Counted from the stretch's first letter, positions 23,401-37,262 are shown. The stretch: DNA of 64,000 nucleotides from Alligator mississippiensis (GCF_030867095.1 NC_081827.1:50779001-50843000); one strand, 5' to 3'. Program-made: numbers and translations. Notes: a model not told the origin generated them from the sequence alone.

Positions 23401-26400
23401 CTCCATTCTCTTGACAGTGATGCCAAGCTATAAACCACTTTAAAAGCTAGATCCACAAAGGCTGCTTGGGCATGGCAAAGCCAGGCCTAACTCTAAAGTG
23501 ATATCCACAACCTTGAATTAGGCTTGTGCCCCATGTGCATTGTATGGGAGACATTTAAGAATGGGTTCCACTGAGACAAGAAAGCCAAAGAGTTAAATGT
23601 GACCTGGCCAGTAGGGAATACTAAAGAGAAGAATTGGTCTTACACTTTTCTCAAGGAGTTTGTGCGTCTAATTCCAGGTTGGAGAAAGATACCTCCTTCT
23701 ACTTAGTATTCATGGACATGAATCCTTTCCTAGTATCAGGCATCTAAGCCAGGTCAGTCCTTGCTCTAACAAAATACAGCTGAGAGAGAAGTTGGTCATC
23801 CAATATCCACTGGCTAGGACATGCATTTGAGGTGTGGGGGATTCAGGTTTAAATTTGCTCCTTTGCCTCATTTCGAGAAGCTGTTTAAACCCAGGCACCT
23901 TGTAGGAAAGTGCTCTAACCACTGGATAGTCTACTTCAATAGTGAAAACTCAGAGGCATCCACAGAGAGGGGGCAGTTAAGCAGAGGTTTGGTGTACCTA
24001 AATTTTAGGCTTAGTCATTATTAGGCACCTAAATAAATCACTAAGGATCCATTTCCTTTGTTTCTTCAGAACCAGTCTACTGGTTTCTTCACCTTATATC
24101 TTTTTAGTTTTAGTTTAGTTGATATGAATGGGCCTGTACCTGATTTCACCCATCTAGATCTAATTACAGGGTCTGGCACTTAATTAATTTTCTACAAAAG
24201 TGGGTTCCTGAGACATTAAAGTATAATTCTGGTGAAAAATCTATTTTTAATGAAAGAGCCTATCAAGAGTCTGTTAGAGAATCAAATAAAACTCATACGC
24301 ACTATGCATCCTAAAACAATCTTATTTAGTATATGATGTTCTAGACAGCTACAAAACCCTGCATGCAGCACACAGAATGACAGTAATCATCTTAACACCA
24401 TATCCTTTCCCTTTGTGAGGTGAGCCATAAACTGCAAGCAAAAAGAAGAGAACTTTTCATTAAATAAATAGCTTTCATAGAGACTGAGGCTGAAGTTACC
24501 CTCTTATGTTCTGCTAAATCAATATGAGGCACTAGAATAAGTTACTTTTGGGGGATGGATGCTCACTACAAAAGGAGATAAACAAACAAACAGAAACAAA
24601 AAACATATTACATGGAAGATTTGGACTTAGTTATATATTTGAGCTTTAGTGATTTCATAATTTATTTATGAGGATACACTTCTTAAAAACAAAGTAGCAC
24701 TAAATGCAAATACATGCACTTGATTATATTACAAAAATATGGAGACTCTCACTATATTTCCAATGTGTTTATTTTACCACTGAGAGTTAATTTAAGAAAA
24801 CTTCTAGGTTAGCTTAAGGAAGATTTACAGTGTCCATTAAATGGTTAATAATGAGCTTTCAGATCCCTAAAATAGCTGATGCTCTGTTTTCTCTATTCAC
24901 CTGCGCTTCCTTAGACAACTAAAAGAAAAAAAATTCCTTCAACATCTGCTTCTGCAAAATAACTTTTGAGAGGTTTGGCCATAAAAGAATAGAAGTCAAT
25001 GAGGTGCCAAATAGACACAACCATCTACTTGCATGCATCCAGTTACTGGATTGGTATCATTATTATATAGATCGTCTTCAATATTACATAACAAATAAGC
25101 ACAGTGATTGCATTTTATGGGCTGGACTGGAAACATTTCTTAGTCCTTAATATTCATTCAGCCAGTAAGGCGCTGATGCAAACCCTTCACTGAGTTTCTG
25201 ATCAAACCCTAAGAGGAATACAAAAATACCAACAGTATTTTTAACTGCACTGTTTCAAGACAGTATTTAATTAGATTAATTAAATAGAATTAGGCATTCC
25301 ACTATCATGAATTATGGGCATTTCCCATTAAATTTATTTTAACTGTATCCTGGTCCGATAAGGATTTTATCTTCAAGTCCCAAATGCTGCTCTATAAATA
25401 AAAATTCACCTCTTTCATCAATTTAAACATGATTAACATGTCTTTATGTATAGTAGGTGCCCAATCAGCCAGTCAATATAACTCTTGAGGTTTTGCCCAC
25501 CGTTAAAATCACATATAGTCCAATGTTCACAATCAAAAGAAATAAGGATGAAAAAGGAAAAAGAAACAGTTAAATTGGAAGCCTTATTTTACAAAAAAAT
25601 CCTTTATGAATTAGCGTTGTGATGGACAGTGAGAAAATGCAAGATGAAAAAGTGGGCTGACAGCTGTTGCCAAAACACCTTAAACCTACTGAAATATTCC
25701 ATGCAGGAACTCCTTTATATTACATGTTTGGAAGCATGGCAGCGGGTCAGGAAGTAGCCTAATAGTCTCACTTCGAGCCAGAGTCTGATAAAATTACTTT
25801 CACTGAACAGCATTAACCCTTGTGAGTAGTTGCACTCACATCAAACAAATCCTGTAGAATCAGTCTGAGGCCATGGTCATCTCTGCTGGTCTTTGACAAC
25901 CCTTTCATATTCTCTCAGCACCGTGGAACAGTTTGTGTTGTCAGAACCTTCTTCTGGAGAGGAACCCACTGAAGCAGTGTAGACTTTTATTTTTTTTAAA
26001 TAAGTTCTTTTTAAACTATAGGTATATTTCCAGCCTGCTCACATAGCTGATGCCAGTCATTTAAAATATTCTGGGACTAGGTGTCTTGAAACAAGTGTTG
26101 ATGTAAATGATATGATATGATATAGATTTTTAAAGTATGCTCACAGAATATTCATGTTGAGAAGTCAAGCCCTCAAAAATTAGGAAATGTTAGAATTAAG
26201 GTTATCTGTCTAACCTTAATTCTTCCTCCTTGCATGTATGCATCTGTAATCTTTAATTACTTGATAGTAGGCTATTTTTCACTTCACAGGTCAGCAATAG
26301 AATCAAATATTATGAAAATGAAAAGAGCCTTTAAAAATATCACACTGCACATGTTGTTCAGTTTTAAACAGTTAAAGTGAGGGAAATGAGATATTCATAT

Positions 26401-26689
26401 GATATGAAGCTTCCCAGGATGGAAATTAGGTTTTTCTTGCCAAAGGAAGCAAGCAACTTCTATAGAATATTTTGCTTGCCAGAAATATGGAATAAGCATT
26501 ACCTGACTTTTTAAAATTGCCCTTTCATTTGATTTTTTACCAGGTTGAAGTGAAATGTGAACTGTAGCTTTAAGGCCTCTCCAGAATTAATAAGCTCCAG
26601 GTGTATTGCAACCACCTAATTGCTTCTGAAGCGGGGTGGGGGTAAGTGAATACTAGTCCAAAAGCCTGCTATTTCTAAGGCTGCTGACA
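20481..26689. other. Repeat-poor AT-rich stretch
   Basis: About 6.2 kb in which I recognise no gene, RNA, LINE or terminal-repeat element. Simple runs occur, such as ATT repeats at about 21908-21932. Open frames are short and without motifs. This is the largest part of the window that could hold conserved non-coding sequence, but nothing in the sequence itself shows it. Confidence 0.5.
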
Positions 26690-26880
26690 GACATTCCTTT
26701 AAATGCATGATGGGATCTGATCCCCAATCCCAAACAGTTGTGCCTCCTCCCGTGACACATGTGCATGGCAGGACATGCAATTTTGGGATCAGGGATCAGA
26801 TACTGATGCACTGTGTTGTGATTCTGATGCACTGTGCTTGCCAATGCATGGGGGAGTCCAGAATCCCGACAAAGACATGT
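26690..26880. repeat. Short fold-back, possible MITE end
   Basis: ATCTGATCCCCAATCCCAAA (26716-26735) pairs with TTTGGGATCAGGGATCAGAT across a loop of about 50 nt. Just upstream, GGCTGCTGACAGACATTC resembles the left end of the GGCTAGGTACAGACATT family, but I could not find a convincing right end. Confidence 0.45.
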
Positions 26881-27517
26881 TAACCATGTTTAAATTGATG
26901 AAAAAGGTGGAGATCATGTTCTCGGCCTCCTCCTGCACTTGCAAGTTGAAAGCCAGGTACCAGCAATCAGCTGATCATTGGCTGGCTCTGGGGACCCCCC
27001 AGGGCCAGTTCAGGTCCCAGTGAGGAACTTCATTGTATCATTAAAATGAAACTTTGTTAACAATAGTTTGAAGAACATACTTTACCAAGCCCTTGTAAAT
27101 TCCAGTCCATTACAGGCAGCAAGCATCATAATACTTTTTTCTGATTACTCTCAACAATACTTACTTGGATAGGATGATGTTAAGTGTTAAAAGTGTATTA
27201 GAGTTTGATTGCAAAGCAACAGGCTTGAGAAATGAACTCTCCCTCCCACCCCAGTGTGCCACATTTAAATCAAGCCATACCCACCCCTTTGTCTTACTTG
27301 AAAAAGGATGGTCTTTGATTAAGACTGAGATTCCTGGCTCTTTCTCAAGTCTATTCATCCTGAATAGCTTTGAGCAAGTCACTTAATCTCTCTTTTTTTA
27401 AACCTTGTTTTTGGAAAAGGCAGGACTTTTGGTTCCAAAAAGTTCAACCTAACACAGACAGCTGACAGAAAATTAAGCACAAATAGTAAAGGTCTGGCAA
27501 ATTTCTAGGGCCAGATG
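26881..27517. other. Unassigned DNA
   Basis: No gene or named repeat recognised. Confidence 0.45.
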
Positions 27518-27945
27518 AGTAGTGCTTAGCCAGTCTGAGTGCTGGATCAGGTCTTCAAACCCAGGACCACTTCTTCCCTGCCCCAAACACCAGAATTGGA
27601 ACATAGGTGACTGGCACCATGCCCTTCTGTCCACCATGTGCTGGAATTGGATCCTGGGTGGGAGCAGTGCCACCTCCTCCCACTGGAATTGGGTCCTGGG
27701 GGCCCAGCAGTGTCCCCTCCCAGACCTTCACACTGAGATTTAGCCCTGTGGATTGGCAGTGCCCCAATTCAGACCTGCATGCTGGGATTGGGCTCCAGAT
27801 ATAGGGCCCAGGGCTCCTCATGAGTATAAAGATTGGGCAGCAGGAGAGCTGTGCCACTACTCTCCCATCACCCAATTTCTGGACCTGCAAGGAGCCCCCG
27901 GGTTGGATGACATGGTGCCATGACTGAAGGTTGAGTACTTTTCTT
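27518..27945. mobile_element. hAT-type short element of the GTGCTCAACC family, decayed
   Basis: The right end GAAGGTTGAGTACTTT and the left TAGTGCTTAGCCAGTCTGAG...CTGGATCAGG resemble the ends of 46669-47214. Near the right end, CCAATTTCTGGACC...AGGAGCCCC matches internal text at 62320-62350. No clear target duplication remains. The centre is a degenerate tandem array of about 55-60 bp (27640-27800) with GGAATTGG(A/G)TCCTGGG units. Confidence 0.5.
27640..27800. repeat. Degenerate minisatellite
   Basis: Three or four diverged copies of a unit with (A/T)GGGATTGG...CCTGGG...CAGTG(C/T)C..C, spaced by about 55-60 bp, inside the hAT-type element. Confidence 0.5.
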
Positions 27946-28129
27946 CTAAGCAACAGGAATCAAGTCTCACAACAAGAAGCATTAAGCAACCCTAACAATA
28001 AATATAACAAGTTCTGTATTTCATGACATGTTTCTAGGGTGTAGTATTTATAAAAAGATAGCTGTGTGACATTTCTTCCCTACTCTTCCTCTTTAAATTA
28101 TCAATTGAACCCCATTTTGATTTCTCACA

Positions 28130-28640
28130 TATTTATCCTCAATCTGTTTTTTTTCTATGCTTCATTCTCCATTTATGGCTTCAAGATCTTTAAGACTTTC
28201 AGCAAACAAGAAAATGTTATCTGCAAACCTGGAGTGATTTCACTGCTCTAATATTTGTGCCATTTTCTTCTTATTTAAACTTTCTTCAGACCTTTTTCAA
28301 GCACAAGGTGAAGAATTTCAATGAGACAGTATCTCCTTATCTAACTGTGCTTCAACTTGATTTCTTCACTCTCCTTGTCAAGACAAGCTTAAACATTTCT
28401 GTCCTAATAACGTGTTTCTAGATTATTATATACAGCCCTTCTGCACCTTCCTTTGCTATAGCTCTCAACACTACTTCCATTTCCATCAAGTCAAAGGCCT
28501 GTTCATAATTCCAGGAAGGTATAAACAATGGCTTGTTGTTTCTGGCAGTCTCTCTCAAAAGGTAATTCATTGTTTGCAGGTGATTGGTAGTTGAGGCACT
28601 ACTTCTAAATCCAACTACACTCTCAGCATGATTTAAATGT
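28130..28640 (-). pseudogene. Fossil RTE-like LINE reverse transcriptase fragment
   Basis: On the minus strand an RT core is legible with few gaps: VVGFRSSASTTNHLQT (about 28625-28580; template-binding block), NYEQAFD (about 28500; first catalytic aspartate block), GDTVSLKFFTLCLKKV (about 28330-28285; the RQGDTISPKLF block of RTE-like elements) and RFADNIFLFAESLKDLEA (about 28230-28180; FADD with the second aspartate changed to N). Stops interrupt it. The order, spacing and GDT-SPKLF text fit RTE-type LINEs and not CR1. It is an old inactive fragment of about 500 bp with no recognisable endonuclease or 3' end. Confidence 0.8.
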
Positions 28641-31600
28641 AATTAACATTCTTTTTTAAAATTTAAATGAAATGCTGGCTATAAAACCCAACCATCTGGC
28701 ATTGCTATGTCCGGGTGGTGGGTGAGACGGTAAAAGAACACATTCAACCATTTTTGGCCCTTAAATGAGAAAAACCTTAGAACTACTATAATCAATTGAG
28801 TGCAAATGTGTTTGCCAAAGAAATACTTTAGTAGTGGTGAGGTGAAAAAAAATTAATTAGTAAGCAGTCCAAATAAAACTGTTTTTGAAGGGCTGGATAC
28901 CAAGATTTTTATGGGAAACTGTACCATACAGTACCATTCATACTGGTCTTAGGTGAGACATGCACTCGACACTGATCAAGTGCTATTACTGCTAAAATTC
29001 TAAACGGCTTTTCAGTAAATTTCTAAAGTAGCTGCATTACATTATTTAATTAGTTTTACAACTGAAAGAATGGTGGACATGTCTGTCCTGGGGCTCCACA
29101 TATGTATCTTTTGAAGTTCAGCACAAAACAAAACAAAACAACTCCAAACCAGAAAGTAACAAAACCACTGATAGCCAATCCTTTTCACTGCTCCACTGCA
29201 CCAATAAGCACCATCCTGTGTTTCACCCCATATTCTTACAGCTTTAGAGAGAGATGAATCTTGCTGCATGACTGCCACCCAGTAGGTTCAGGTTATTTCA
29301 GACCAAGGCAAAAGAAAGATTCCAAGACACGAAGAACCCTCCTGAAGAACATCATCCCACCTTCATCTTCCTCTTTGGTTAGAAGTGGCTCCAGCTTAAG
29401 CACCTCTGAAGCAACTTCAGCATGATGTAACAGGAAGAGACATCCTCATAGATAGGCAAATATCAAGCATTTTAAGATTTTGACCTATAAAATCCTTATT
29501 TTCAACTATTTTTTCTATCAGCTAAAACCACAGCTCAGTTATATATTCCTCTTCAGTTTTCATTTAAAGGTCCACTATTTGTATCTCCCCATTAAATGCA
29601 AATTGCTATAATCAAACATCAGGGCTCCATACAAGAAGGAACAAAGGTATGGATTATAGTCAGCATCAGAAAGATAATAGGCTATTTTGCACTTTGGGAA
29701 ACCTGATACAGCTGCATTTTCCCAAACTGTAGATAACTATCATTGTCCCCAGCCTCTCCACTTCCCCAACCTTTTTTCTTCTTTTTTTTTGTTGTTGTTG
29801 TTGTTGTTAAATTTTGTGCCCCTTTCTCTAGCTTTCTAAACCCCTTATCATAATTGCATACAAGAAGGATGCAGCAAGTCCCTACCAGTTGCGTGGTTCC
29901 CTAAATGCATCTAAAATTATACCATCTCAAATTAGTCATGAAGCTGTGATCATGCCAGGCAGGAGTCTTTTTAACTAGTCATCTCAGTTTACCAAGGTAG
30001 CTTAAGCCCTCCAGCAAATTATTCAAAATCTCATTGCCCTTCCACTCTGCCGGGTCTGTATTTAAATATAAGCAACTGAACTGAAGCGAAATGGTGTGCC
30101 CAGTGGAGTGAGGCTATGAGTTTTGCAGAATTCACTACCCACATGTGTTACAGGCATTTTACAATATAATGGGTGAAACGTGTGTGCTACAATTCAACCT
30201 GCCCTGTCAGCTCTTCAGTCCTGCTGAACAGTGTCTGCTCCAATCATGAATCTTGTTACTACATGTCCTGTAGTTGGGAATGGCAAGAAGGTGAACTGTG
30301 TGACTGTGAAGCTAATGCTATTACACATATAATAAAGGCCAACCCATTTGCCAAGTTGGATGGTGTCATAGCCTATGTACAGTGCATGAAGCAGGCTCAG
30401 AAGGTGCTTTACAGTGGTAAAAAATTGTGATAATTTCATTTTCAATCTGTGAGAGTGTCTGTATACAACCAGGGACTTCCAAAGGTTACAAGAGTGTAAC
30501 TGAGAACAAAATCTGGTCTGTGCTGCACTATATATATATATTTGCCAGATTGTCAGATTCTAATTTCTCACAAGTTTTCCTGAAAGTTATTCTATTCTTT
30601 TTCCATATCAAGATTTACACAGTTAAAATAGCCCTTGCTTTGATAAATTGGGTAGTTGTTGTAGTCATGATTAAAACAAAACACGTGTGCATGTGTGTGC
30701 GCACACACAATTTCTGTAGAACAGATTCCATAATTTACATGAGTATCACAGTGATGGAAACTATACCTCTAAAATACAATCCAGACACATGGCCATTTTA
30801 GTACTATTCTTACCATTATATTGACATAAAAAGTATACAGGGAAATACATATCTTCAAAATTAAATTGGGCTGTTGTCCAGTTTACAGGTCTGACTACTA
30901 ACTGTCTATTCTAATACTGGTTCTATAGTTATCCAATTAGGTAGTGCTAGGAAACACACATCAAATATTCTCATCCACATCTGTATATGACAGACAGAAC
31001 TTCTGATAGTCAGTGAAGCACACGGAAAGTGGCTGATTAAATTCTTCCATCTGAATTTGTAGGCTGAAAATCTGATCTCAAGTTTTTCCACTCTCTAAAA
31101 TCTGACAGTTCGACATCCCCCCCCCCAACTTCAACGGATTCTTAGTGTGATTTAGAATGACATGAGGCTGCATTTTTACTCTATGAAATATGTATTGTAG
31201 TTTGCTCTAAATGTTAAAGGAAGATTAGTTAGATTTCTATATTAATAAGCACTCAAACCAAACAAAAATCAATGATTTCTGAGTATTTTGACCAAGTTAA
31301 AATTATGAGGGGTTGCTTCATCATAATGAATCTTTGCTTTAACAAAAGTTAATTTAATCATAATAATTAATACAACATCTTTCATATGTCTTGTTATAAA
31401 AATGCACACCCAGATCCTCTTATTGTTTTTTGGTTGGGGAAAACTGAGGGATCCTTTAAGAGGCTTAATACATGCAATGTGCTTTTACTTGATAAAAAAC
31501 ACAATATTTAAAACATTTCAGAGCAGAAAGCTCTTAATAAAATCTATTAGTAGTATTCACAAAATATTCAAAAAGTCAATTTATAAAACATTTACTTATA

Positions 31601-32611
31601 TTTCCTGTGTGCAAATCATTTTGTACGGACTACAAGGATCAGAGAATGAAATGTCAGCAAATAACTTCCCAAATACAAGATACCCTTGTAGTTAAATATT
31701 TCATTTCTGCATGAGTGGTCGTGAACATCTATGGATTTACCAGCCTTTTGTAGCCTATATAGCAGGATGATACGCAAGTACCTTCTACAAGTTAAATTGA
31801 ATTTTAAGATATTCAGATAAAGTGGGTCAGAATAGTATGGAATTATCAACAAACTTAAAACACTTCATGTCAATTTTTATTACATTGAGTAGAACAGAGC
31901 TCTCAAAAATGATATAATCTAACCTTTTCAATAATAAAAAAAGAATACTCCTCCTTTAAAAATCTGATCTCACAAGTATTTTTCTTTAGGGAAATACAGC
32001 TCATCTCAGAAATATCCCTCTCTTCTTCTCACTGTCATTTATCATTGAATTCAACTGAATTTCTTTCACTGATACTTTATAATTTCATCTCTAATACCCC
32101 CCACTAATCTCCCTCATGGTGGCCTTCAGCCAACAATATGTTCTTTACATTACAATACCCTCATTTATTCAATTCCCAAGAAACAGATTTATGAAAGGGT
32201 TAACCATTTGATTTTCAAAAGCTTGGTGTTCTGCTGAGTTACTAAATTTTATGTGCACTTATTACTCAGGTTAGGTTCAAGCCATTGCAGGACTAGCTCA
32301 GCATTCACCTAGCAGGAATATAAACCTCTGCAGGGAAAAATTAGACTATTAAATAATACTCTACACACCTGTATTTGTTCAGTATAAGCCATTTTGGTAT
32401 ACACTGAATAGTAAACCATTTTTCCTTATGACTTTTTGGGAAAGTAGGGTTCCACAGAAAGATCTTGCAAGTAAATCTAAATTAGAGCAATAAAGTTAGT
32501 CACTACCTCTGCCTCATTTACCAGATCCTATCTTCTTCTGCCCTGCATTATAAGATTGTACTATACTAACACTGTACTTTGTTTCAAAAGGTGAATAGAT
32601 ATTCCAAAGAA
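28641..32611. other. AT-rich DNA without a recognised gene
   Basis: About 4 kb with no confident feature except a (GTT)n run at about 29788-29808 and short AT or GT runs (30525-30540, 30680-30710). An 85-codon frame at 30173-30430 and a 124-codon frame at 30427-30801 lack family motifs and flanking gene structure. Confidence 0.5.
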
Positions 32612-33849
32612 TTATTTCATCAGGCTGTGCAAAATTTCAATGGATGTTTCGTTTTGAAGGTGTTTTGATGCATTTCCATCTCAAAACGCCATTACCAAAA
32701 TGAAACGCAAGGCTTTGAAACAGCTTCAAAATGAAATGAAAGCACTCAAAACATTTTAAAAACTTTGAAACGTTTCGAGGCCAGGCTTGCAGGGAAATAC
32801 AAACTAATGAGAGGGAGGGGGAAGAGGGGGGAAGGACTGCTCTGATATTGACTGTGTAGCTGGCCAGTGTCTGTCATCCTTCCCTGAGGTCCCTTCTGAT
32901 CCCAGTGCTCTGGGGGAGGGACAGAGAAGGAGCATAAAAGCATTGTTTGAAATGAGCTTTGTCAGCTCCATCTTTGTCAGCCTACTGAGCTGTGTCCTCC
33001 AGCAGCATCAGGAGCATCAAGAAGGCTCTCACTTCCTACTTGCTAGTCTGTTCCTAGCAAGTGGGATCCAATCCTTTCTGAAAAACCCTAATACCCTTTC
33101 CTAATCCATTCCTTTCAATTTATTCCGTCCCCGAATTTTCTTTTTGCTTTTGTTATTCTCTGTAATTCTTTCTCCACATAAAAGAAATCTGTGTTTTTCC
33201 CGACAGTCTGCATTGACTGTGCAGGAAAGCACAACATATATTACATAAATACATACATTACATTACAGAAACACACACAGATTTTCCAGCACACCAAACA
33301 TGAAGTGTGCTGGAAAGGCAGATGTCCACTCTTCTGGATGGAGAAGAAGAGGGGGTAGAGGGAGAGCTCTAAGTTCCACCCCTCCACCCAAAACGTAGCC
33401 TCTTTCCAACAACTAGCAGCTATGGCGCTTTTGCTGCTAGTGGCACCAAGGAGATGGGAGCAGTGTCTACATCCCCTCCAATAACACCTGCCATAATAAC
33501 AGCAACCCCAAGCACCACCACCATGACAACAAGAAGCATCACCAGCATTACAGTCTCCTCCACCCCAATGTGAATTTCTAGCCTGAGCCTTCCAGTGCCA
33601 GAGGAAGAGCTGGATCTGGATCTGGATCTGAGTGCCATAGCAAAGGGAATTCTGGGGAAGGAGGGGGAATCATCTGAGTTTGTGCTCCACACCCCTCAAG
33701 TTTCCCCTAAAGCCAGGTCTCCTTCCCCAGAAGGCACTTCTGAGGAGGTTGAGTAGAGGTTGTGGAGGCAAGTGGCTCAGCTGAGTTCGCTTCACTTGTT
33801 GCTGTGCCTCTGCCTGCTGAGGAAAGGGAAAAGGCCGCGTCTTCATACA

Positions 33850-35812
33850 CATCTGCCCCCCAGAAGTGAGGGGGTAGTGTGGTCTGGGATCATTTTGAGC
33901 TGGCAGATGATCCTACATATGCTACCTGCCTGCACTGCTAAGCCCAAACCAGCTGGGGCAAGGGAACGAAACACATGAGAACAATGGGGATGCTGATGCA
34001 TCTCCATAAGCACCACCCACTTGCCCTTGCTCCTCCTCAGCCTGGCACCAGTAGGAGCATGCCCAAAAAGAAGTCCCCCTCTGGCTTCAAAGCCCCCATT
34101 CCCCCCAAAGCAGAGGCAGGCCACTCTGGACCAGTGGGGGAAAGGTGGGCACACGGGGGGGTGTTCCCAAGGCAAGCAAGGTCACCCAGGGCATTGGGGA
34201 GATGCTTGCTCTGGATGGCAAACCCTGCTCCTTTGTTGAGTGGCCAGGGTTCAGGCAGCTTATGGCCCCATCCTACCAAGTGCCTACATGCACCACCTCC
34301 AGCAGGACAGTGATGCCCTCCCTGTATGAGGCCTGCAGGGAGACTTGAGGGAGGAACTGTGCAAAGCAGGTCAGGAAGTGGCCTTACACTTCACCTCGAA
34401 CATCTGGAGCAGCTGGGGTGGAGATCACGCTTATCTCTCCCTCACAGGGTATGGGTGCAACCACTCAGGCCGTTGGTAGGCTCTCCTTCAAGCCAAGGTG
34501 ATGGATGAGTCCCACACGGCAGCAGAGATCATGGGGGCCATGAACTGCATCATTCAGGGGTGGTTTATTGGGCAAGGTGAGCTCACCCATGAGTTCATGG
34601 TCACTGACAATGGGGCCAGTATAGTCAAGGCTGCCCGTGATGCCAACTTTGTTGGCATCTGCTGTGTGGCATGCAAGCTGCACCTCATAGTGAAGGACAC
34701 CTTGGAGGAGGACAGGGCTGCCAGGGAGGGTGCCATCACAACCAGCCACCTGATTTCAAAATGCAGGAAGGTGGTGGGCTACTTCCACCACAGCATCAAG
34801 CGGGGCAAGATGCTGCAGGTCAAATAGGCAGAGATGAAGATCCCACAACACAAAATCCTGCAGGAGGTGGAGAATCGGTGGAACTCTACATAACTGATGC
34901 TCAAAAGGCTGGTGGAGCAACAGAAGGCCTTCCATTAGATGGCCTTGAATGGAGAGATTGGGATAAGTGACCCACTTAACAAAGTGGAGTAGGATACCAT
35001 CTCCCAGATCATGGTCATCCTCAAGCTCTTCCTTGAGGGCACTGAAAGCCTCAGCAGTGGTTATGCCCTCCTGAGTCAGGTGATCCCTTTAGCAAGGGAA
35101 CTTGAAAATGAAATGCACAAGTTCCAGGGGATTGATGTTCCTGGCTTGGGCAAGCCGCTGTCACCAGAGGTGCAGGCACTGGTGAAGTGGCTGAAGGAGG
35201 GCATGAAGAAATGCCTAGATCCATTGCAGTCTAGTATGGTCCATGCGCTGATGACTATGTGTGACCCAAGGGTGAAGGGGAGCATATGCAGAAGCAAAAC
35301 TCTGGAGCACTGGATGGAGGTCCTGGTTAACAGAATCTGGGAAACAGAAGGGCACAGGTGGGGGGGGGGACATGGAAGAGGGGGATCCACTGTCCTGTGC
35401 CAGCATGCCATCCACTAGCTAGTCTCCTCCTCCACCACAGGTGCTGCCAATGTAGGCCAAGGTCATGGCTTCCATGGTGGGGTCCAGAGGCACCAGACTC
35501 CACCATCAAGCAGGTAGCATGCAGGCCTTGGTGGCTGCCTATCTCACTGAGGATGTGGAGCCACTGCTGTGCGACCCCTTGGCCTACTGGGCAAGCCGCA
35601 GTCAGATGTGGCAGGATCTGGCCATGGTTGCCCAGGAACACCTGTCCTGTCCACCAACCAGCGTTCTGAGTGAGCAGGTGTTCAGCATTGCTGGGGATGT
35701 TGCGGCACCCCACCACACCTCTTTGGATCCTGGTTTGGTGGAGTAGCTGGTGTTCCTCAAGGTGACCCTCCCGCTGCTGGGGTTCCCTGAGTTCCAGGTG
35801 CAGATGGAGTGA
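33850..35812 (+). pseudogene. hAT transposase, ZBED-like, frameshifted
   Basis: A BED zinc finger comes first: VVW.HFELADDPTYATCLHC-like text (about 33870-33940), then its histidine part HMRTMGMLMHLHKHH (about 33975-34020) after a shift. The hAT core follows: EMLALDGKPCSFVEWPGFR (about 34200-34255), PSLYEACRET then a stop (about 34318-34346), LHFTSNIWSS, HAYLSLTGYG and MDESHTAAEIMGAM (34501), FMVTDNGASIVKAARD (about 34595), CVACKLHLIVKDTL (about 34664-34705) and an ALARELENEM-like helix region near 35090. The C-terminal dimerisation domain lies in another frame: DPLAYWASRSQMWQDLA, LSCPPTSVLSEQVFSIAG (about 35643-35695), LVFLKVTLPLLG (35750-35783). This resembles ZBED-type hAT proteins. At least five stops or shifts make it non-functional. 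It lies in the sense direction of the element. Confidence 0.88.
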
Positions 35813-37129
35813 GTGCCACTCTTCTCACTCCATCCTCATCTATTTCCTTTTGGCTTCTGGTTTCTGAACCATTTAATGCCCTGCTGTCAGAGCTGGAGGT
35901 GGCACTCACTGCTGGCATGCAGTGCAGGCAAGAAAGTTAGCAAGTGAAAATGGAAATGGAGGTACCTGGGGGCGAAGGACAGGCTGGGGTCAGGGAGGAA
36001 GGGGGGGGTGTAGCAGGTAAAAGTGGAGAGAGACTTAGGGAATCAGATGTCCAGCAGGCTGTAGTGTGTCATAATTCCAATGTCTGTATTGAATCCATGG
36101 GTGTGTCCACATGTGCAAGCTTGTGCGTTTCCAGCACCTCAAATAGAAGCAGTACAAATTTGAGCTGTGGCTTTTTGCCTCAGCACACATGCTCGGACAT
36201 GCACTTTGTTGTGGAGCAAATTGTGCCACTTGGGGCAAAATAATCCTGCCTGGCTCCTCCCAGATCTGCAGCCAGGGGGAGCTAGAGCCCAGGTCCAGCA
36301 TCTGTGCTGTCCCCAGCAGTATAAAAGGCTGTCCTGTCCTGGCCCCATCAGTACAAATAAGTGTCCCGGCAAGTACCTCAGGGCTACTCGCTCTCAGGAG
36401 CTTCTGGGGCCCAGCCAATTGGTACCCAGGGACACTACCCCTTGTGCCAGCTGCACTGCTGAAGCAGCCCTAAGAGTTCCCTGCACCCTCTACCCACTGC
36501 AGCAGTCTGGCCGTGGGGGCTGCTGCCTGGCTGAGACCTGCTGTGCAGCTGCCAGACCCAGATGGGAACTGCACAGCCAGAGAGGCATCTGCCCCTCTGG
36601 GCCAGCTGCCAGTGGGCTGTGGCTGCAGGATTGGCCTTTGTGGCTGCAGGGTTGGCCACTACTGCCATGTGTACCCCTGCCTGGCTATCTGGGCAGCTAT
36701 CACCCAGAAGATGTTCCGGGTGTGGTGGCCTGCTTTGAACTGTCAAAGTATGTCCTCCTGGCCCCCTCCTGGCCCCATTTGGCCAGGAGGTCAGCCACCT
36801 TCAGCTGGGTCCAATATGCTAGCTCTGAGCAGGCAGGGTCCTGCCACTGGCCTCCCTAGCAGGAATTCTGGTGTTCCCTTTTGGAAAACTGAAAAGTCTC
36901 TGATAAAAAAATCCCAAAGTCACTCTGTAAAATACCCTGAAATCCATATTCCTCCACAATTAAAACAAAACACCACTATATATAGAGAGAGAGTGAGAGA
37001 CAGAGAGACAGCAATCAGTTGGGTATGTTTTATTGATATATCTACAGTGTTAAAGCAAGTTGGACACCTAGCAGTGTCTCTATCATCATAAAATGAATTC
37101 TAAATACCTATAAGTTTTGCTGTTCCCAT

Positions 37130-37262
37130 AGGGGCTACAGCCCCCACCAGGGGCTACAGACCCCACCAGAGGTTACAGTCCCCCAGAGGGGTAACAGCCC
37201 ACCCACATAGGCTACAGCCCTCCATCAGGGGTTACAGCCCCCCCAACAGGGGCCAAATGGCC
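37130..37262. repeat. Tandem array of ~24-bp GGGGCTACAGCCCCC units
   Basis: About five or six diverged copies of GGGG(C/T)TACAG(C/A)CCCCCACCA occur in a row. Each unit is itself partly palindromic (GGGGCT...AGCCCC), so each could form a small hairpin. Confidence 0.75.

Noticed and set aside
36167-36859. 230-codon open frame (+), overlapping 192-codon frame
   Set aside because: It lies in GC-rich filler of a transposable element, with open frames on several strands and no domain motif.
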